Shown: piece after piece, positions 7,812 through 16,813 of the stretch
How the letters are laid out: every line of letters starts with the position of its first letter
How positions within the stretch are numbered: the stretch's first letter is position 1
Assembly (NCBI RefSeq): GCF_009663685.2
Contig: NZ_RCOG02000034.1
Coordinates: 1-47,490 of the forward strand
Reading direction: 5' to 3'
DNA from: Cupriavidus sp. U2
GTDB taxonomy: Bacteria; Pseudomonadota; Gammaproteobacteria; Burkholderiales; Burkholderiaceae
DNA length: 47,490 bases
Made by a program: the position numbers and the translations under genes
Notes under the pieces: model-generated
What the model was told of the DNA's origin: nothing
The model's input: the letters and a program-made list of their open reading frames with translations, nothing else
The model's database searches: none

Positions 7812-8729
7812 TCACAAAAAAAAGTTAGATCCCGGCCCGAACAGCGCGGCGATTCTGTCTCTGAACCAACGATGACGGGGGTCCTTGTCATAGCGACGGT
7901 GCCAATGTTGCTGGATCGGAAATTGAGGGATGTCGTAGGGCGGAGGGACGAGTTCAACCTGACCAAGCTTTGCAAAGTGTGCGCCGACTGCGGTCGGGAC
8001 TGTCGCGACAAGATCCGTGGCGGCAACAATTGCTGGAAGTGTGAGATAGTGCGTGGTGCGCATGCGAATTCTCCGGACAACGCCGCGACGATCCAGAAAA
8101 TTGTCCACGAGTTCCTGACTCCTGATCGGTGTATCGACCAGCACGTGGTCGAGTTCCGAGTACCTGGACTTGCTCATTTGTTGAGCCGCAGGATGTCCTT
8201 TGCGCAGCATGCATGAGAAGCCGTGCATCCTCAGCCGCTGCTTGAAAAAGCGGTTGCTTTTGAGGTCAGGAAAATAGCCGAGCGCAATGTCCACCTGCCC
8301 CGACTCCATAGCCTGTTCCAGACTTTGCGGATCGTACGAAGAGGTGCGCATTGAGGCATGAGGTGTTAGCTGCTGCAAGGCTTGGATGAGCCCTGGCGCA
8401 AAGATCATTTCGGCCACGTCTGGCATCGCTAGGCAAAACTCCGTGGTCGTCTCGGCCGGCGTGAATCGCGGGGCGTCCAGTACGTTCTCATAGACGCGCT
8501 GCAGGATGTGGCGAGCCTCCTTTGCTGCTGCCACACCGCGTGGAGTCGGCTGCATACCTTCCGGAGTGCGAACGAACATCGGGTCGTCGAAGTGCTTACG
8601 AAGGCGCCCGAGCGCCGTACTGAGGCCCGGCTGACTCATGCCTAAACGCAGCGCGGCGCGGGTAACGCTGCGGCAGTCGTCCAAAGCGACCAAAAGAGAC
8701 AGCAGATTCAAGTCGAAGGTCTTGGTCAT
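7812..8729 (-). CDS. LysR-family regulator of the P450 operon
   Basis: A 305-residue regulator from ATG 8729 (MTKTFDLNLLSLLVALDDCR); the open frame extends upstream, but the family start fits here. The N-terminal winged helix-turn-helix is RSVTRAALRLGMSQPGLSTALGRLRKHFDD, followed by the LysR effector-binding domain (residues about 90-300). The DLNLL start, MQPTP segment and effector domain resemble the NahR/NodD-like branch that responds to aromatic compounds. It is divergently transcribed from the P450 gene across a 134-bp gap containing a palindromic candidate operator, the usual arrangement for a LysR activator and its target. Likely inducer: an aromatic acid, perhaps a substituted salicylate or gentisate (inference). 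Confidence 0.9.
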   Translation of the reverse strand: MTKTFDLNLLSLLVALDDCRSVTRAALRLGMSQPGLSTALGRLRKHFDDPMFVRTPEGMQPTPRGVAAAKEARHILQRVYENVLDAPRFTPAETTTEFCLAMPDVAEMIFAPGLIQALQQLTPHASMRTSSYDPQSLEQAMESGQVDIALGYFPDLKSNRFFKQRLRMHGFSCMLRKGHPAAQQMSKSRYSELDHVLVDTPIRSQELVDNFLDRRGVVRRIRMRTTHYLTLPAIVAATDLVATVPTAVGAHFAKLGQVELVPPPYDIPQFPIQQHWHRRYDKDPRHRWFRDRIAALFGPGSNFFL

Positions 8730-8760
8730 AAGCCCAGCAAAAGCATCCTCATCTGTAGAA

Positions 8761-8786
8761 ACAATACTTGAAATTCTTCGTATTGT
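8761..8786. promoter_or_regulatory. candidate LysR operator (inverted repeat)
   Basis: ACAATAC (8761-8767) and GTATTGT (8780-8786) form perfect 7-bp arms separated by 12 bp. They lie in the divergent regulator/P450 gap, immediately upstream of a plausible -35. The spacing and T...A arms fit the LysR-type T-N11-A architecture. It is the only strong dyad in the gap. Confidence 0.6.
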
Positions 8787-8787
8787 A

Positions 8788-8816
8788 TTGGCGGATAAAG
8801 CAACGAATCCTACACT
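8788..8816 (+). promoter_or_regulatory. candidate sigma70 promoter for the P450 operon
   Basis: TTGGCG (8788-8793) and TACACT (8811-8816) are separated by 17 bp and lie just downstream of the candidate operator and 48 bp before the P450 ATG. The imperfect -35 fits an activator-dependent promoter. Confidence 0.4.
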
Positions 8817-8863
8817 GCTTCCAATCAGCATGCGACAGACGCTGCAGATGCCAGGAGACTACG

Positions 8864-10102
8864 ATGAGTACAACTGAAATGATGGCCAGACCCACTGCGC
8901 CCGGTAGCAGGTTCGACCTATTCAACCTGCCGGACGCGTATTACCGCGACCCGGCCCCGTTCTATAAAGCCTTGCGTGATAACGAACCGCTTCTCTGGAA
9001 CAGCGATGGCTCGGTATTGCTGACGCGCTACGACGACGTCAAGACGGTGTGGCGCGACCTGAGCGGTCGGGTGAACCGCGCCGAAGCCTATGCGAAGAAG
9101 TTCGGCGAGGGGCCGCTTCTTGAGCATCACACCTCGTCGATGCTGTTCCGCGACCCGCCCGATCACGACCGGTTGCGCGACATCGTCAATCCGTTCTTCA
9201 CGCCGTCATCGATAGAGCGGCTGCGCACGGCGGTTCGAGAGATCGTCGAACGGCTCATCGAGGAGGTGCGCGAGAAGCGCGAGATCGACTTCGTCGCCGA
9301 GTTCTCGTCACGTATCCCGATCCAAGTGATCTGCGACATCTTCGGTGTGCCGCGCAGCGACGGCCCATTGATCCGGGACCTCGGCGCGCAGGTACTGTTT
9401 CCCCTCAATCCAGCCGTCAGCGCCGAAGCGATCGCCGCCGGCCACGAAGCGACTCGCAAGTTCAAAGACTACCTGTCCGAGCACTTTAACTATTGGCGCC
9501 GACAGCCAGTGGAAGACATGCCGACGAACATTATCAGTGCACTGGTCGCCGCCGAGAAGCGCGGCAACCCGCCAATCAGTGAAGTGGAAATGGCACACAT
9601 GTGCATCCTCGTTCTCAATGGAGGGCACGAGACCACGACCAACCTGATCGGGCTTTCTACTCTGGCATTGATGAAGCATCCCGACCAAATGGCCCTGCTG
9701 GCCAAGGAGCCGTCCGTCATTGGCCCGGGGGTGGAGGAGTGCCTGCGCTACACCACGCCGCTGCAGTTGCAGGGGCGGCGCACGACGCAAGAGGTACAGG
9801 TGCCTTCTGGGACGATCCCTGCCGACACTGAAGTCATCTTCGCGCAAGTGTCCGCCAATCGCGACGAGCGTGTGTTCGCCGATCCGGACCGCCTGCAACT
9901 CACGCGGCAACCCAACGCCCACTTGGCCTTCGGTGCGGGTATCCATGTGTGCCTCGGCCGACCGCTCGCCCGCATGGAGGCGGCCGAGGCATTGCCGGCG
10001 CTCGCACGGCACTTCCCGAGCATGCAGCTCATCGATGAGCCCGTCTTCGCCCGAAGCGCGCGGTTCCGCGGCATCCAGTCGATGCGCGTGCGACTCTATT
10101 GA
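8864..10102 (+). CDS. cytochrome P450 (class I, bacterial soluble type)
   Basis: The 412-residue monooxygenase starts at ATG 8864 with a CAGGAG site. Key P450 elements are present: the I-helix oxygen-activation motif NGGHETTT (about residues 252-259), an E-x-x-R in EECLRY (about 291-296), and the heme-binding loop FGAGIHVCLG with the axial cysteine near residue 363. No membrane anchor is seen. The next two genes encode its reductase and a [2Fe-2S] ferredoxin, so a complete three-component class I system is encoded. Placed before FAH hydrolase and gentisate dioxygenase genes, it may hydroxylate or O-demethylate an aromatic acid to a (substituted) gentisate. Ring para-hydroxylation, O-demethylation or methyl oxidation cannot be distinguished from sequence. 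CYP family not assigned. Confidence 0.95.
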   Translation: MSTTEMMARPTAPGSRFDLFNLPDAYYRDPAPFYKALRDNEPLLWNSDGSVLLTRYDDVKTVWRDLSGRVNRAEAYAKKFGEGPLLEHHTSSMLFRDPPDHDRLRDIVNPFFTPSSIERLRTAVREIVERLIEEVREKREIDFVAEFSSRIPIQVICDIFGVPRSDGPLIRDLGAQVLFPLNPAVSAEAIAAGHEATRKFKDYLSEHFNYWRRQPVEDMPTNIISALVAAEKRGNPPISEVEMAHMCILVLNGGHETTTNLIGLSTLALMKHPDQMALLAKEPSVIGPGVEECLRYTTPLQLQGRRTTQEVQVPSGTIPADTEVIFAQVSANRDERVFADPDRLQLTRQPNAHLAFGAGIHVCLGRPLARMEAAEALPALARHFPSMQLIDEPVFARSARFRGIQSMRVRLY

Positions 10103-10109
10103 CTGCGCC

Positions 10110-11348
10110 ATGAGTGCCGGGATAGTGGTGGTGGGCGCAGGGCAGGCAGCCTGCCAGTTGATCGCATCGCTGCGGCAGCTGGGCCATGCCGAGCCGCTGA
10201 CCCTCGTGGGGGCCGAGCCTTATTTGCCGTACCAGCGGCCGCCTTTGAGCAAGGACTGTTTGCGCCGCGGAGCGACCTTGGCGGATCTGTTGCTGCGGCC
10301 CACGTCCTTCTACGATTCGCAGCGGTGCCGGCAGATTCTCGGCCGCCGCGCTATCGAACTGGACCGCGCCGCGCGCGTTCTGCGACTCGACGATGGTCAG
10401 GCTATCGAATATGAGCACTTGGTGCTGGCGACGGGTGCGCGCGCGCGTCGCTGGCCGGGCTTGGCCGACGTTTCGCCACACGTGTTCACACTGAGGAGTT
10501 GGGACGATGCGCAGGCCCTCGGCGAGCGGCTCACGAACGTGCGGCGACTTGCCGTGCTCGGTGCGGGTTATGTTGGACTGGAGGTGGCGGCATCAGCGGC
10601 GCAGCGGGGCATTGAGGTAGCTGTCTTCGAAGCCGCTCCACGCGTGCTCCAGCGGTCGGTCGGGACAGCCATGTCTGTGGCCGTGCAGCGGCTGCACGCG
10701 CAGCATGGCGTGCGGCTGTGCCTGGGGGCCACCGTGCGGGCCGTCGAGGTCTCCGCTGCGACCAATGCCAGGAACCCTGTCCGTTTGACGACCACCGACG
10801 AAAGCTTCACCGCCGATGCGCTCGTGGTGGGTATAGGCGCCGCGCCGCGCATTGAACTGGCGCAGCAGGCAGGAATTGCATGTGGGCAAGGAATACGCAT
10901 CGACGCTGCGTGCCGTACGAGTGATCCGCATGTCTGGGCCATCGGTGACTGCACCGAGCAGGTTCTTGGTGATGGCGAGCCTCCGATAAGGCTGGAATCC
11001 GTGCAAAACGCGACGGATCAGGCCAAGTGCGCTGCCGCTGTATTGGCCGGCAAGCCGATTCCCCCAGCCCCGGTGCCATGGTTCTGGTCGGATCAGTTCG
11101 GCTGCCGGATCCAAGTAGCAGGCCGCTCGGCTGCCGGCGACGAGATCATTCTTCGATCCGTCGCAGAAAAGCGGTTGGCGTTTGCGGCTTGGCACCTTCG
11201 GGATGGGCGCGTCACCGCGGTCGAGACACTTGACGCGCCGGAAGACTTCATGGCCGCTCGACAGCTCATCCGCAGCGGCCGTTTCATCGAACGCGCGACC
11301 CTGTGCGACGACCGTGTGTCGCTGCGCGAGCTCGTTACTCAAACTTGA
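10110..11348 (+). CDS. putidaredoxin reductase-type ferredoxin reductase
   Basis: The 412-residue FAD- and NAD(P)H-dependent reductase starts seven bases after the P450 stop. It has the N-terminal FAD fold VVVGAGQAACQLIASLRQLG, the FAD-contact region PYQRPPLSKDCL, a central NAD(P)H fold LAVLGAGYVGLEVAASAAQRG (from about residue 150), the C-terminal FAD motif VWAIGDC (about 274-280) and a reductase C-terminal domain with WFWSDQFGCRIQVAG. This is the type that reduces putidaredoxin-like ferredoxins for class I P450s. Gene order P450-reductase-ferredoxin supports a dedicated electron-transfer chain. Confidence 0.93.
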   Translation: MSAGIVVVGAGQAACQLIASLRQLGHAEPLTLVGAEPYLPYQRPPLSKDCLRRGATLADLLLRPTSFYDSQRCRQILGRRAIELDRAARVLRLDDGQAIEYEHLVLATGARARRWPGLADVSPHVFTLRSWDDAQALGERLTNVRRLAVLGAGYVGLEVAASAAQRGIEVAVFEAAPRVLQRSVGTAMSVAVQRLHAQHGVRLCLGATVRAVEVSAATNARNPVRLTTTDESFTADALVVGIGAAPRIELAQQAGIACGQGIRIDAACRTSDPHVWAIGDCTEQVLGDGEPPIRLESVQNATDQAKCAAAVLAGKPIPPAPVPWFWSDQFGCRIQVAGRSAAGDEIILRSVAEKRLAFAAWHLRDGRVTAVETLDAPEDFMAARQLIRSGRFIERATLCDDRVSLRELVTQT

Positions 11349-11366
11349 CAAGGATCATCCACTCAC

Positions 11367-11687
11367 ATGACGACTCTTTACTTTCAAACGGCCGAGGGCG
11401 AGACCATTGAGTTGCAGGCCAAGGACGGCGCTTCGGTGATGGAGGCTGCCGTAGCCGCGAATGTGCCGGGCATCGACGCCGAGTGCGGCGGCGCCTGCGC
11501 CTGCGCCACCTGCCATGTCTACGTTGACGAAGCGTGGACCGAACGTCTGCCGGCCAAAACAGAACTTGAAATCAAGATGCTTGATTTCGCGGTCATGGTC
11601 AAGCCCACCAGCCGTCTGAGCTGTCGTCTCATCGTTGGCCCCGAGATCGACGGCCTTTCGATGTCTATTCCTGAATCGCAACATTGA
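11367..11687 (+). CDS. [2Fe-2S] ferredoxin (putidaredoxin/adrenodoxin type)
   Basis: The 106-residue ferredoxin has cluster ligands in the adrenodoxin pattern: C40, C46 and C49 in ECGGACACATC, and C86 in SRLSCRLIV. C44 is an additional, non-ligand cysteine by this spacing. It is the electron shuttle between the reductase upstream and the P450. Its spacing differs from the plant-type cluster of NagAa and it is unrelated to the Rieske ferredoxin NagAb, so the P450 and naphthalene dioxygenase systems have separate electron carriers. Confidence 0.93.
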   Translation: MTTLYFQTAEGETIELQAKDGASVMEAAVAANVPGIDAECGGACACATCHVYVDEAWTERLPAKTELEIKMLDFAVMVKPTSRLSCRLIVGPEIDGLSMSIPESQH

Positions 11688-11697
11688 CACACATCCC

Positions 11698-12567
11698 ATG
11701 AAGATTTGCCGCTTCGATAACGACCGCCTGGGCTTGGTAGACGGGGACACAGTGCGCGACGTCACTGCCGCGCTCGACGTTCTGCCAAATCACCGCTATC
11801 CGCTGCCCATTTTCGATCCCCTGATCGCGCACCTGCCCGAGGTACTCCAAGCAATTCGCCGAATCGCCCCGTCGTCGCCCACGCTGCCGCTCGCGGGGCG
11901 CCGGCTGCTGGCTCCGGTTGCGAATCCCGGGAAAGTCATCGCGGCGCCCGTCAACTACAAAAAGCATCTCGAAGAAGCCCGCGAGCAGGCCGAGATCCAC
12001 CACAACGGCCAGGTCGCCGAAATCCAGAAGATCGGACTCTTCCTCAAGGCGACAAGCTCCGTTGTGGGGCCGGGTCACGGCATCGAGATCCAGCATCCTG
12101 ACCGCCGAAACGACCACGAGGCCGAACTCGTCGCTGTCATTGGCAAGGCCGGACGCAACATTCCGCGCGAGCACGCGTTCGATCACATTGCGGCCTACAT
12201 GATCGGCCTGGACATGACAGTTCGCGGCCCGCAGGAGCGCAGTCTGCGCAAGTCCATCGACACGTATTCCGTGGTGGGGCCCTGGCTCGTCACTGCTGAC
12301 GAGATTGACGACCCGCAGGCGCTCGATTTCTGGCTCACTGTCCAAGGCGAGCCGCGCCAAAAGGCCAACACGCGCGATCTCGTGCTGGACATCCCAGCGT
12401 TGATCGAAATGGCCTCGTCCTATTACACGTTGCAACCAGGTGATCTGCTGTTCACCGGCACGCCCGAAGGCGTTGGGCCGGTGGTGCACGGTGACGTGAT
12501 CACGGTCGATATCGAAGGCATCGGTCGCATGACGGTCGACGTCCGCAACGCCAGGAGAGACACGTGA
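11698..12567 (+). CDS. fumarylacetoacetate hydrolase family protein (acylpyruvate hydrolase)
   Basis: The 289-residue protein starts at ATG 11698. The FAH fold is shown by KVIAAPVNYKKHLEEA, the metal-binding region RRNDHEAELVAVIG with conserved E and D residues, IGLDMTVRGPQER, and YTLQPGDLLFTGTPEGVGPV near the C-terminus. Family members cleave acylpyruvates with a divalent metal. Directly before a gentisate dioxygenase-like gene (4-base overlap), it should cleave the ring-fission product. With no maleylpyruvate isomerase in this operon, it probably hydrolyses maleylpyruvate, or methylmaleylpyruvate, directly to pyruvate plus (methyl)maleate. It is distinct in length and sequence from NagK at 38667. 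Confidence 0.88.
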   Translation: MKICRFDNDRLGLVDGDTVRDVTAALDVLPNHRYPLPIFDPLIAHLPEVLQAIRRIAPSSPTLPLAGRRLLAPVANPGKVIAAPVNYKKHLEEAREQAEIHHNGQVAEIQKIGLFLKATSSVVGPGHGIEIQHPDRRNDHEAELVAVIGKAGRNIPREHAFDHIAAYMIGLDMTVRGPQERSLRKSIDTYSVVGPWLVTADEIDDPQALDFWLTVQGEPRQKANTRDLVLDIPALIEMASSYYTLQPGDLLFTGTPEGVGPVVHGDVITVDIEGIGRMTVDVRNARRDT

Positions 12568-13640
12568 ACACACTAAACCTCCCGACGTCTGCTTATGCAG
12601 GCGGCGCAGCAACAGCCGACGTCGCTACCCAGCGCGAGGCCTTCTACGAACGCATCGGACGGGCCCATTGCACGCCGCTGTGGGAAGTTCTGCATGACAT
12701 CGTCACCAAGGAGCCGATCACGCCGTGCTTGCCCCACCTGTGGCAATGGAAGCAAGTTTGGCCGTGGCTGCAGGAAAGCGGCCAGTTGATTTCAGCCCTG
12801 GAAGCGGAACGCCGCGTACTCGTGCTGGAAAACCCAGGCCTTCGCGGAAAAACGCGCATCACGCACAGCCTCTATGCCGGTCTGCAGTTCATCCTACCGG
12901 GCGAGATCGCACCGTCGCACCGTCACTCGCAATCGGCCCTGCGTTTTATCATGCACGGCGCGGGTGCCTACACGTCCGTGGATGGCGAGCGCGTCACGAT
13001 GAACGTAGGCGATTTTGTGATCACGCCATCGTGGACATTCCACGAGCACGGCAACGACAGTGGCGAGCCGATGGTATGGATGGATGGACTCGATCTGCCT
13101 ATTGTAGAGTTGCTTGATGCCCAGTTCCGTGAGGACGGCCCGCGCACCACCGTGCAGGCGGTTGACCGCGAGGCGGGCCTCACGCTGTCCCGCTTCGGCA
13201 ACACGATGAAGCCTGTAGGCTATAAGAGCCGGACACGCACGTCACCGCTGTTCTGGTATCCCTACGAACGCACGCGAGGGGCGTTGGAGACGCTGCGCCG
13301 CAGCGAAGCACCGCACCCGTGCTGGGGTCACAAGTTGCAATACACCAACCCGGTGACGGGCGACTGGGCGATGCCCACCATTGGCACCTTTATGCAGCTG
13401 CTGCCCGCAGGCTTCGTGGGCGAATCCTATCGCGCCACGGACGCCACGGTCTATACCGTAGTGGAGGGCTCTGGCCGCTGTGTGGCCGGTGACAAGGTGC
13501 TGACGTTCGGACCGAAGGACGTGTTCGTCTGCCCCTCCTGGCTGCCTTACCGGCTGGAGGCATCGGCCGATACCGTGCTCTTTAGTTTCTCGGATCGTCC
13601 CGTCCAGGAGGCGCTGGACCTCTGGCGCGAGCGGTTTTGA
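12564..13640 (+). CDS. gentisate 1,2-dioxygenase-like cupin enzyme (second copy)
   Basis: The 358-residue bicupin ring-cleavage enzyme starts at GTG 12564 with an AGGAGA site, overlapping the upstream stop. The iron-binding N-terminal cupin shows PSHRHSQSALRF and, about 40 residues later, FHEHGND; a second cupin follows (TIGTFMQLLPAGF...VVEGSGR). Gentisate dioxygenases cleave between C1 and C2 of 2,5-dihydroxybenzoates. It shares the family pattern with NagI (37593) but is clearly divergent, so it is not a recent duplicate. Different substrate preference, for example alkylated gentisates, is a reasonable inference from the downstream genes. Confidence 0.9.
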   Translation: MNTLNLPTSAYAGGAATADVATQREAFYERIGRAHCTPLWEVLHDIVTKEPITPCLPHLWQWKQVWPWLQESGQLISALEAERRVLVLENPGLRGKTRITHSLYAGLQFILPGEIAPSHRHSQSALRFIMHGAGAYTSVDGERVTMNVGDFVITPSWTFHEHGNDSGEPMVWMDGLDLPIVELLDAQFREDGPRTTVQAVDREAGLTLSRFGNTMKPVGYKSRTRTSPLFWYPYERTRGALETLRRSEAPHPCWGHKLQYTNPVTGDWAMPTIGTFMQLLPAGFVGESYRATDATVYTVVEGSGRCVAGDKVLTFGPKDVFVCPSWLPYRLEASADTVLFSFSDRPVQEALDLWRERF

Positions 13641-13683
13641 TTCTTGATCGAACCACCAACACAAACACACCAGGAGACACCAA

Positions 13684-14862
13684 ATGACTTTCACGATGAC
13701 TTCGGTCAAGACCGTGCTGCTATGCGCCAGCCTGGCCGTCGGCCCCTCCCTGCAAGCACAAACTCCCATCAAGATCGGCTTCCTGGCCGAACTGTCGGGC
13801 CCACAAAGTGCGCTGGGGCAAGACCAATATGACGGATTCATGATGGTCGTGCAGCGCAACGGCGGGAAGCTTGGCGGCGTGCCGGTGGAGTTGTTCAAGG
13901 AGGATTCGCAACTCAAACCCGACGTGGCGGTGCAGGCCACGCGCAAGCTGATCGATAAAGACAAGGTGTCGATCATCACCGGCATCACCTTCTCGAACAT
14001 CATGATGGCCGTCCACAAACCCATCACCGAAAAGGGCGTCTTCTTGGTCGGCTCCAATGCGGGACCAGCGCCCATCGCTGGCGCGCAGTGTTCGCCCTAT
14101 CAATTCATAGTCTCGTGGCAGAACGATATGTTGTCGGAGGTGGTGGGCAAATATGCCGCCGACAAGGGCTACAAGCGGGTCGTCGCGCTGGCACCTAACT
14201 ACCAGGCCGGCAAGGACTACATCGCCGGCTTCAAGCGCTTTTACAAATCTGAACTTGCCGACGAAGTCTATACGCCGCTGAACCAGCTGGACTTCTCGGC
14301 CGAACTCACGAAGCTTGAAGCTATTCGGCCCGATGCCGTGTTCGTGTTCTACCCAGGCGGACTCGGCGTCAACTTCGTACGCCAGTACCAACAGGCGGGC
14401 CTCATGGGCAAGATACCTTTGCTGTCCACGGGCACCACCGACGGGGCAACTCTGCCAGCGCTGCGCGACACTGCGCTCGGCGCGATCTCCGGCTCGTTCT
14501 GGGGGCCCGATTTCGACAACGCCGAAAGCCGGCGCTTTGTCGAGGAGTTCGAGGCCAGCTACAAGCGCATCCCATCGCAGTACGCGGCGCAAAGCTACGA
14601 CGCCGCCATGCTGCTCGACGCGGCAATCGCCAAGGTGCGAGGCGACGTAGCCGATAAACCGGCATTCATGGCGGCCCTCAAGAACGCGGATTTCAAATCA
14701 GTACGAGGAGCGTTTCGGTTCAACAACAACAACTTCCCGATCCAGGACATACCCGTTTTCGAGATCGCGAAGGATGCAAAAGGCCGCGTCAGCATGCGGA
14801 CGCTGACGTTTCCCTTGCGCAATCACAAGGATGCGTACCACCAGCAGTGCCCACTGAAGTAG
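13684..14862 (+). CDS. branched-chain amino acid/aromatic-type ABC substrate-binding protein
   Basis: The 392-residue protein has a signal peptide (MTFTMTSVKTVLLCASLAVG, cleavage after LQAQ about residue 25) and a type I periplasmic binding fold of the LivJ class: IKIGFLAELSGPQSALGQDQ at the mature N-terminus, FNNNNFPIQDIPVFEIAKDA near the C-terminus. RBS CAGGAGACACCA precedes ATG 13684. In betaproteobacteria such proteins often bind aromatic acids rather than leucine. Together with the four genes that follow it makes a complete high-affinity importer, presumably for the aromatic acid degraded by this operon. Confidence 0.93.
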   Translation: MTFTMTSVKTVLLCASLAVGPSLQAQTPIKIGFLAELSGPQSALGQDQYDGFMMVVQRNGGKLGGVPVELFKEDSQLKPDVAVQATRKLIDKDKVSIITGITFSNIMMAVHKPITEKGVFLVGSNAGPAPIAGAQCSPYQFIVSWQNDMLSEVVGKYAADKGYKRVVALAPNYQAGKDYIAGFKRFYKSELADEVYTPLNQLDFSAELTKLEAIRPDAVFVFYPGGLGVNFVRQYQQAGLMGKIPLLSTGTTDGATLPALRDTALGAISGSFWGPDFDNAESRRFVEEFEASYKRIPSQYAAQSYDAAMLLDAAIAKVRGDVADKPAFMAALKNADFKSVRGAFRFNNNNFPIQDIPVFEIAKDAKGRVSMRTLTFPLRNHKDAYHQQCPLK

Positions 14863-14872
14863 GAGTGATGCG

Positions 14873-15793
14873 ATGAGTGTAAACCTGCTGCTCGCGCAGT
14901 TGCTCAATGGGTTGCAGTACGGCGTCCTGCTCTTCCTGCTGGCTGCCGGACTCACGCTCGTGTTCGGAATCATGAGTTTCGTTAATTTGGCCCACGGTTC
15001 GCTTTACATGTTGGGCGCCTACTTCTCTGCGACCGTATACAACGCGACGGGCTCGTTCGCGCTGGGTCTGATCGCAGGGTTGGCCGGCACACTTCTCCTG
15101 GGCCTTGTGCTCGAGTGGGTGGCCGTCTCGCGGCTCTATCTGCGTGACCACCTAGACCATGTTCTGGCCACCTTCGGCCTGGTACTCTTCTTCAACGAAA
15201 TCGTGCAGATCATCTGGGGCGCACAACCCTATTTCACGCAGGTCCCCGAAACACTCGACCGTACGATCAACCTGTTCGGTTTTTCCTATCCGGCCTATCG
15301 CTTCGCAATCATTGTGGTTGGCGTTTCGGTTGCGGTCGGCGCCTACCTTCTGATCCACAAGACGCGAATCGGCATGTTGATCCGCGCCGGCACAGTGAAC
15401 CCCAAAATGGTCGCGGCGCTCGGCGTGAACATCAAGCTGCTCAACGCCATGCTGTTCGGACTCGGCGCCATGCTCGCGGGTCTAGCGGGTGTGATGGCCG
15501 GCCCGATCCTGTCCGTGCAGTCCGGCATGGGCGAGCCGGTGCTGATAACGACACTTGTCGTGATCGTCATCGGGGGGATTGGATCGGTCGGCGGCGCATT
15601 CTATTCGGCACTCATCGTGGGCACAGTCGACACACTCGGGCGCGCGTTCCTGCCAAGCGTTTTGCGCCTCGTGACCGAGCGCTCTTTCGCTGACGCCGCA
15701 GGGCCAGCACTTGCATCGATGCTCATTTACGTGCTCATGGCCGCAGTGCTCGCCTGGCGCCCGCAAGGCCTCTTCCCTTCCAAGGGGGGCTGA
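14873..15793 (+). CDS. livH: ABC permease, LivH type
   Basis: The 306-residue inner-membrane permease is strongly hydrophobic throughout, with about eight predicted membrane segments. The start NLLLAQLLNGLQYGVLLFLL and the G-x-x-L-V-F-G-I-M-S-F-V-N-L-A-H-G signature just after it are diagnostic of LivH. The C-terminal RPQGLFPSKG is also typical. It pairs with the LivM-type protein next door to form the transmembrane channel. The symbol denotes family, not proven leucine transport. Confidence 0.93.
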   Translation: MSVNLLLAQLLNGLQYGVLLFLLAAGLTLVFGIMSFVNLAHGSLYMLGAYFSATVYNATGSFALGLIAGLAGTLLLGLVLEWVAVSRLYLRDHLDHVLATFGLVLFFNEIVQIIWGAQPYFTQVPETLDRTINLFGFSYPAYRFAIIVVGVSVAVGAYLLIHKTRIGMLIRAGTVNPKMVAALGVNIKLLNAMLFGLGAMLAGLAGVMAGPILSVQSGMGEPVLITTLVVIVIGGIGSVGGAFYSALIVGTVDTLGRAFLPSVLRLVTERSFADAAGPALASMLIYVLMAAVLAWRPQGLFPSKGG

Positions 15794-15795
15794 CC

Positions 15796-16812
15796 ATGTT
15801 GCAACATCCTCTGGCTCGACCGAGCGCACTGGTGCCGCTCGTCCTTTTCGCAGTGCTGGCCCTGGTGCCCTTCATCGCGCAGGCGATCGGCGAGCCCTTC
15901 TATATTGCGCTGTTCGCGCGGATCATCATCTATGCAATCGCGGCAAGCGCGCTGAACCTCGTGCTGGGCTATGGCGGGCTGGTCAGCTTCGGCCATGCGC
16001 TCTTCTTTGGCATAGGCGCATACGGCGTCGCGCTGCCGGTCTTTCACGGAATCGACAACGGCTGGGTCCACTTGATCCTCGTGTTTGGAGTATGCGGTGT
16101 TGCCGCGGCGGTGACCGGCGCGATAAGCTTGCGCACCTCCGGCATAGCGTTCATCATGATCACGCTTGCCTTTGCTCAGATGGGCTTCTTCCTCTTCGTG
16201 AGCCTGAAACGCTACGGCGGTGATGACGGCCTCTCGATAGCCCAAGCCAGTCGATTTGGGCCGCTGAACCTTGGCGACACCGGCGCTGTATACGCTTGCG
16301 CCTTCTTGGTGCTGGCACTTGCGACCTGGTGCCTCGCTCAATTGCGCGCAGCACCCTTCGGAATGGTGCTGCGCGCCGCGCGACAAAACCCTCGTCGCGT
16401 CGCCACTGTCGGACTGCCGGTCTCGCAGTATCGGCTCACGGCTTACGTGATGTCCGGGATGCTGTGCGGCTTGGCAGGTTTCCTGCTTGCCAACCTGAAC
16501 GCCTTCGCTTCGCCGAGCACGATGGCATGGACCGTGTCGGGCGAACTCATAGTCATCGTCGTGCTGGGCGGCATGGGCACCGTCTTCGGCCCTTTGCTCG
16601 GTGCTTTCGTGCTGCTAGGGCTTGAGGAGATCATCAAGGGGTACACCGACCACTCCATGGTCGTCCTGGGCCCCATGATCCTGTTGATTGCCCTGGCAGG
16701 CAAATCCGGCATCATCGGCCTGCTGCAGAAGCTCGACCACGCCGCCGCGCGGCCAGCCCCCGTACCTGCGAAACCCACAAGGGCGACGCACGCAAACGGC
16801 GGGGAGGGTTGA
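15796..16812 (+). CDS. livM: ABC permease, LivM type
   Basis: The 338-residue permease starts two bases after livH. Hydrophobic segments recur along residues 10-310. LivM hallmarks are YAIAASALNLVLGYGGLVSFG, GISLRTSGIAFIMITLAFAQ-like residues 110-135, and VLGGMGTVFGPLLGAFVLLG. It is the second channel subunit. The C-terminus has a short Ala/Pro-rich tail (AAARPAPVPAKPTRATHANG) extending past the last membrane segment, beyond what LivM needs. Confidence 0.92.
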   Translation: MLQHPLARPSALVPLVLFAVLALVPFIAQAIGEPFYIALFARIIIYAIAASALNLVLGYGGLVSFGHALFFGIGAYGVALPVFHGIDNGWVHLILVFGVCGVAAAVTGAISLRTSGIAFIMITLAFAQMGFFLFVSLKRYGGDDGLSIAQASRFGPLNLGDTGAVYACAFLVLALATWCLAQLRAAPFGMVLRAARQNPRRVATVGLPVSQYRLTAYVMSGMLCGLAGFLLANLNAFASPSTMAWTVSGELIVIVVLGGMGTVFGPLLGAFVLLGLEEIIKGYTDHSMVVLGPMILLIALAGKSGIIGLLQKLDHAAARPAPVPAKPTRATHANGGEG

Positions 16813-16813
16813 C

